Under the pieces are notes generated by a model, which was not told where the DNA came from, made no database searches, and was given only the letters and a program-made list of their open reading frames with translations. This document shows, one piece after another, positions 5,166 through 7,132 of a DNA stretch of 7,132 nucleotides. The position numbers and the translations under genes were made by a program. The DNA comes from Phycisphaeraceae bacterium (GTDB lineage Bacteria > Planctomycetota > Phycisphaerae > Phycisphaerales > Phycisphaeraceae), in assembly GCA_020850375.1 (NCBI GenBank), contig JADZET010000210.1, positions 1 through 7,132 on the forward strand, written 5' to 3'. Every line of letters begins with the position of its first letter. Position 1 is the first letter of the stretch.

Positions 5166-6236
5166 ATGGGACGGCGAAGCAACCTGGGTTTGGGCGACCG
5201 ATGGGCCACGCGGTGGATGGCGGGGGCGGCGGTGGTGGGATTGGCGCTGCTGGCGGGGTGCCAGTCGGCGGGGCCGCTCGGGGCGGGGCAGGAGCATCCG
5301 ACGTGGCCCGAGGCGTCGGAAACGCCGCGGCTGGTGCACGTGCTGAACATCACGGGGCCGCGCGACTTGGGGCGGGCGGGGGCGATGCGGAGCCTGGGCG
5401 AGTTCTTGACGGGCAAGACGCCGGCGACGCTGGATCGGCCGACGGGGGTGGCGGTGACGGAGGACGGGCGGATCTTCGTGGCGGATCAGGAGCGGCAGGC
5501 ACTGCACCTGCTGCGGTGGAACAGCGGGAAGGGGAAGGTGATCCACAAGGCGGGGGACGTATATTTCGTCTCGCCGGCGGCGGTGGCGGTGTACGGGCAG
5601 CGGGTGGCGGTGTCGGACAGCGGGCTGAACCAGGTGTTCCTGTTCTCGCTGGAGGGGAAGTATCTGGGGGCGCTGGCGGCGCCGCCGGCAGGATTCAAAC
5701 GGCCGACGGGGATGGCGTGCGATCGGGCGACGGGGGAGCTTTACGTGGTGGACACGCTGGGTCATGGCGTGCATGTGTATGACGCGATGGGGAAGCATGA
5801 GCGGAGCTTCGGGTCGCCGGGGCGGGACGTGGGGCAGTTCAACTACCCGACGCACGTGTTCGTGGCGGGGGATCGCGTCTACGTGACGGACTCGCTGAAC
5901 TTCCGGGTGCAGGTGCTTGATCGGGAGGGGAAGTATGTGTCGGAGATCGGGCAGCTGGGGGACGCGACGGGGTCCATGGCGGTGCCCAAGGGAGTGTGCG
6001 TGGACTCGCTGGGGCACGTGTACGTCGTGGACAGCTACTTCTCGGCGGTGCAGGTGTTTGACGAGAAGGGGCAGTTGCTGCTGTCGATCGGGGGGCCGGG
6101 GGGGCGGAGCGGAGAGTTTCAGGTGCCGACGGGGCTGGCTGTGGATGGGCAGGATCGGATCTACGTGGCTGACAGCTACAACCACCGCGTGCAGGTGATC
6201 CAGTACGTGGGAGGGACCAATCATGAAACGCCATGA
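5166..6236 (+). CDS. NHL-repeat six-bladed beta-propeller lipoprotein (operon copy)
   Basis: A 356-residue exported lipoprotein. The signal peptide has an Arg-rich n-region, a hydrophobic core at about 18-30 and the lipobox LLAGC with Cys32. The segment TPRLVHVLNITG (53-64) precedes the propeller, as PPRLQFLVGF does in the minus-strand NHL protein. Six NHL blades begin at about 91, 136, 179, 227, 273 and 319; the cores IFVAD, VAVSD, LYVVD, VYVTD, VYVVD and IYVAD are each followed by a strand such as RVQVLDREGKY. It has no CXXCH and no Thr/Pro tail, unlike the other copy. It lies 11 bases after the barrel and overlaps the next cytochrome by 14 bases, so it is co-expressed with the conduit genes. 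A role as a binding scaffold or assembly factor for the cytochrome-barrel complex is inferred. Enzymatic activity, as in some six-bladed propellers, cannot be excluded. Confidence 0.88.
   Translation: MGRRSNLGLGDRWATRWMAGAAVVGLALLAGCQSAGPLGAGQEHPTWPEASETPRLVHVLNITGPRDLGRAGAMRSLGEFLTGKTPATLDRPTGVAVTEDGRIFVADQERQALHLLRWNSGKGKVIHKAGDVYFVSPAAVAVYGQRVAVSDSGLNQVFLFSLEGKYLGALAAPPAGFKRPTGMACDRATGELYVVDTLGHGVHVYDAMGKHERSFGSPGRDVGQFNYPTHVFVAGDRVYVTDSLNFRVQVLDREGKYVSEIGQLGDATGSMAVPKGVCVDSLGHVYVVDSYFSAVQVFDEKGQLLLSIGGPGGRSGEFQVPTGLAVDGQDRIYVADSYNHRVQVIQYVGGTNHETP
6209..6215 (+). promoter_or_regulatory. Ribosome binding site of the terminal cytochrome gene
   Basis: GGGAGGG is placed 7 bases before the ATG at 6223, within the end of the second NHL gene. 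It is the best-matched ribosome site in the window and fixes the start of a gene whose end is not seen. Confidence 0.75.
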
Positions 6237-7132
6237 GATTGTCCGTGCGATGGGGATGAGCGTGCTGGCGATGGCGGCGGCGTGGGTGGCCGCGTCGGCG
6301 GTGGCGGCGGGCCCGTCGGGGACGGGGTCGAACATTGAGCAGACCAAGCACAACCTGACCGCCAGCGGGCCGGGCGCGGTCAAGACGTCGGTGGAGGGCG
6401 GATCGTGCATCTTCTGCCACACGCCGCATGCGGCCAGCCCGCGGGCGCCGCTGTGGAACCGCGAGGACCCCGGGACGTACTACCAGACGTATGAGAGCAC
6501 GACGCTCAAGGCGGAGGTGGGGCAGCCGACGGGGTCGAGCCGGCTGTGCCTGAGCTGCCATGACGGGACGATCGCGCTGACGCAGACGTACAACAGCCGG
6601 AACATTCCTTCGGGCGGGACGGTCTATCTCTCGCCGGGGGATGCGGGGTACATCGGGACGGACTTGAGCGACGACCACCCGATCAGCTTCGAGTACACGG
6701 CGGCGTTGACGGCGCGGGACCCTCAGCTGCGAGACCCGTCGTCGCTGCCGCACGAGCTGCCGTTGGATGGGAACCAGCAGTTGCAGTGCACGACGTGCCA
6801 CGACGCGCACGATGACTCGCTGGGGCAGTTCCTGCGGATGACGAACCTGGATTCGCGGCTGTGCGTGAGCTGCCACGACGTGACGGGGTGGACGACCTCG
6901 GCGCATGCGACGTCGCAACGGTCGCTGTCGAGCTCGGCGGAGCGGTGGGAGAACCTGCGGGCGACGACGGTGGCTCAGGCGGGGTGCGAGTCGTGCCATC
7001 GGCCTCACTCGGCGGGCGGGCGGCAGCGGCTGCTGCGGCATGAGGCGGAGGAGGTCAACTGCCTGGTGTGCCATGACGGGAGCGTGTCGGACAAGGACAT
7101 CGCGACGGAGATCGCCAAGACGTCGGCGCACA
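6223..7132 (+). CDS. Multihaem c-type cytochrome, doubled-CXXCH family (3' end outside window)
   Basis: The frame is open from the ATG to the right edge, giving at least 303 residues. Residues 1-28 are a signal peptide with an AVA|A site and no lipobox, so the protein is released to the periplasm or beyond. Six haem motifs are visible, starting at residues 62 (CIFCH), 109 (CLSCH), 189 (CTTCH), 214 (CVSCH), 255 (CESCH) and 280 (CLVCH). The N-terminal pattern KHNLTASGPG, then CIFCHTPH, APLWNR and CLSCHDGTIAL, is recognisable from a common multihaem cytochrome family of sediment and metal-cycling bacteria. DDHPISFEY follows at about 149-157. The first four haems fit the usual four-haem form of that family, and the fifth and sixth are extra. 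It overlaps the NHL gene by 14 bases, making it the fourth gene of the operon and a plausible electron partner of the decahaem conduit. Confidence 0.92.
   Translation, partial: MKRHEIVRAMGMSVLAMAAAWVAASAVAAGPSGTGSNIEQTKHNLTASGPGAVKTSVEGGSCIFCHTPHAASPRAPLWNREDPGTYYQTYESTTLKAEVGQPTGSSRLCLSCHDGTIALTQTYNSRNIPSGGTVYLSPGDAGYIGTDLSDDHPISFEYTAALTARDPQLRDPSSLPHELPLDGNQQLQCTTCHDAHDDSLGQFLRMTNLDSRLCVSCHDVTGWTTSAHATSQRSLSSSAERWENLRATTVAQAGCESCHRPHSAGGRQRLLRHEAEEVNCLVCHDGSVSDKDIATEIAKTSAH

Noticed and set aside
5151..6422. A 423-residue minus-strand open frame
   Set aside because: It runs opposite the second NHL gene and the start of the terminal cytochrome, and shows His/Arg/Pro-rich composition only.
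5839..7131. A 430-residue minus-strand open frame
   Set aside because: It is antisense to the NHL gene and the terminal cytochrome, where a signal peptide and six CXXCH motifs prove the plus-strand reading.
1..7132. tRNA, rRNA, insertion sequence or phage features
   Set aside because: No tRNA-like cloverleaf, transposase-like frame or terminal inverted repeats were found on reading both strands.

Overview
The window is high-GC bacterial DNA carrying an envelope electron-transfer gene cluster. It holds three multihaem c-type cytochromes (18 CXXCH haem motifs visible in total), a large cysteine-free outer-membrane beta-barrel and two lipoprotein six-bladed NHL beta-propellers. The Thr/Pro 'TTQP/ATQP' tails on exported proteins, the GC-rich composition and this gene mix suggest a Planctomycetota bacterium, perhaps of the Phycisphaerae. 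That placement is inference from protein style only; no phylogenetic marker is present.

Layout. Bases 1-173 are the 3' end of a cytochrome gene with two haem motifs, followed by a convincing rho-independent terminator (224-257). A convergent minus-strand gene (365-1591) encodes an NHL-propeller lipoprotein. A 363-base divergent intergenic region (1592-1954) is locally AT-rich and contains several dyads, so it is the likely control region. From 1955 to the right edge runs a tight plus-strand operon: a decahaem lipoprotein cytochrome (1955-3145), a 670-residue beta-barrel (3142-5154, ATGA overlap), a second NHL lipoprotein (5166-6236) and a multihaem cytochrome running off the end (6223-7132, 14-base overlap, six haem motifs so far).

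How it may work. A decahaem cytochrome translationally coupled to a large barrel is the arrangement of a porin-cytochrome conduit (MtrAB/PioAB or Geobacter Pcc type), which moves electrons through the outer membrane. The decahaem protein visibly consists of two pentahaem halves with almost identical haem spacing, a layout also known for MtrA. The terminal cytochrome could be a periplasmic or extracellular partner, and the NHL propellers could be assembly or docking factors. The departures from the textbook conduit are the lipid anchor and Thr/Pro tail on the decahaem protein, a probable soluble domain inserted in the barrel, and the paired NHL lipoproteins. The conduit role is inferred from architecture; neither barrel nor cytochrome could be assigned to a named orthologue by reading alone.
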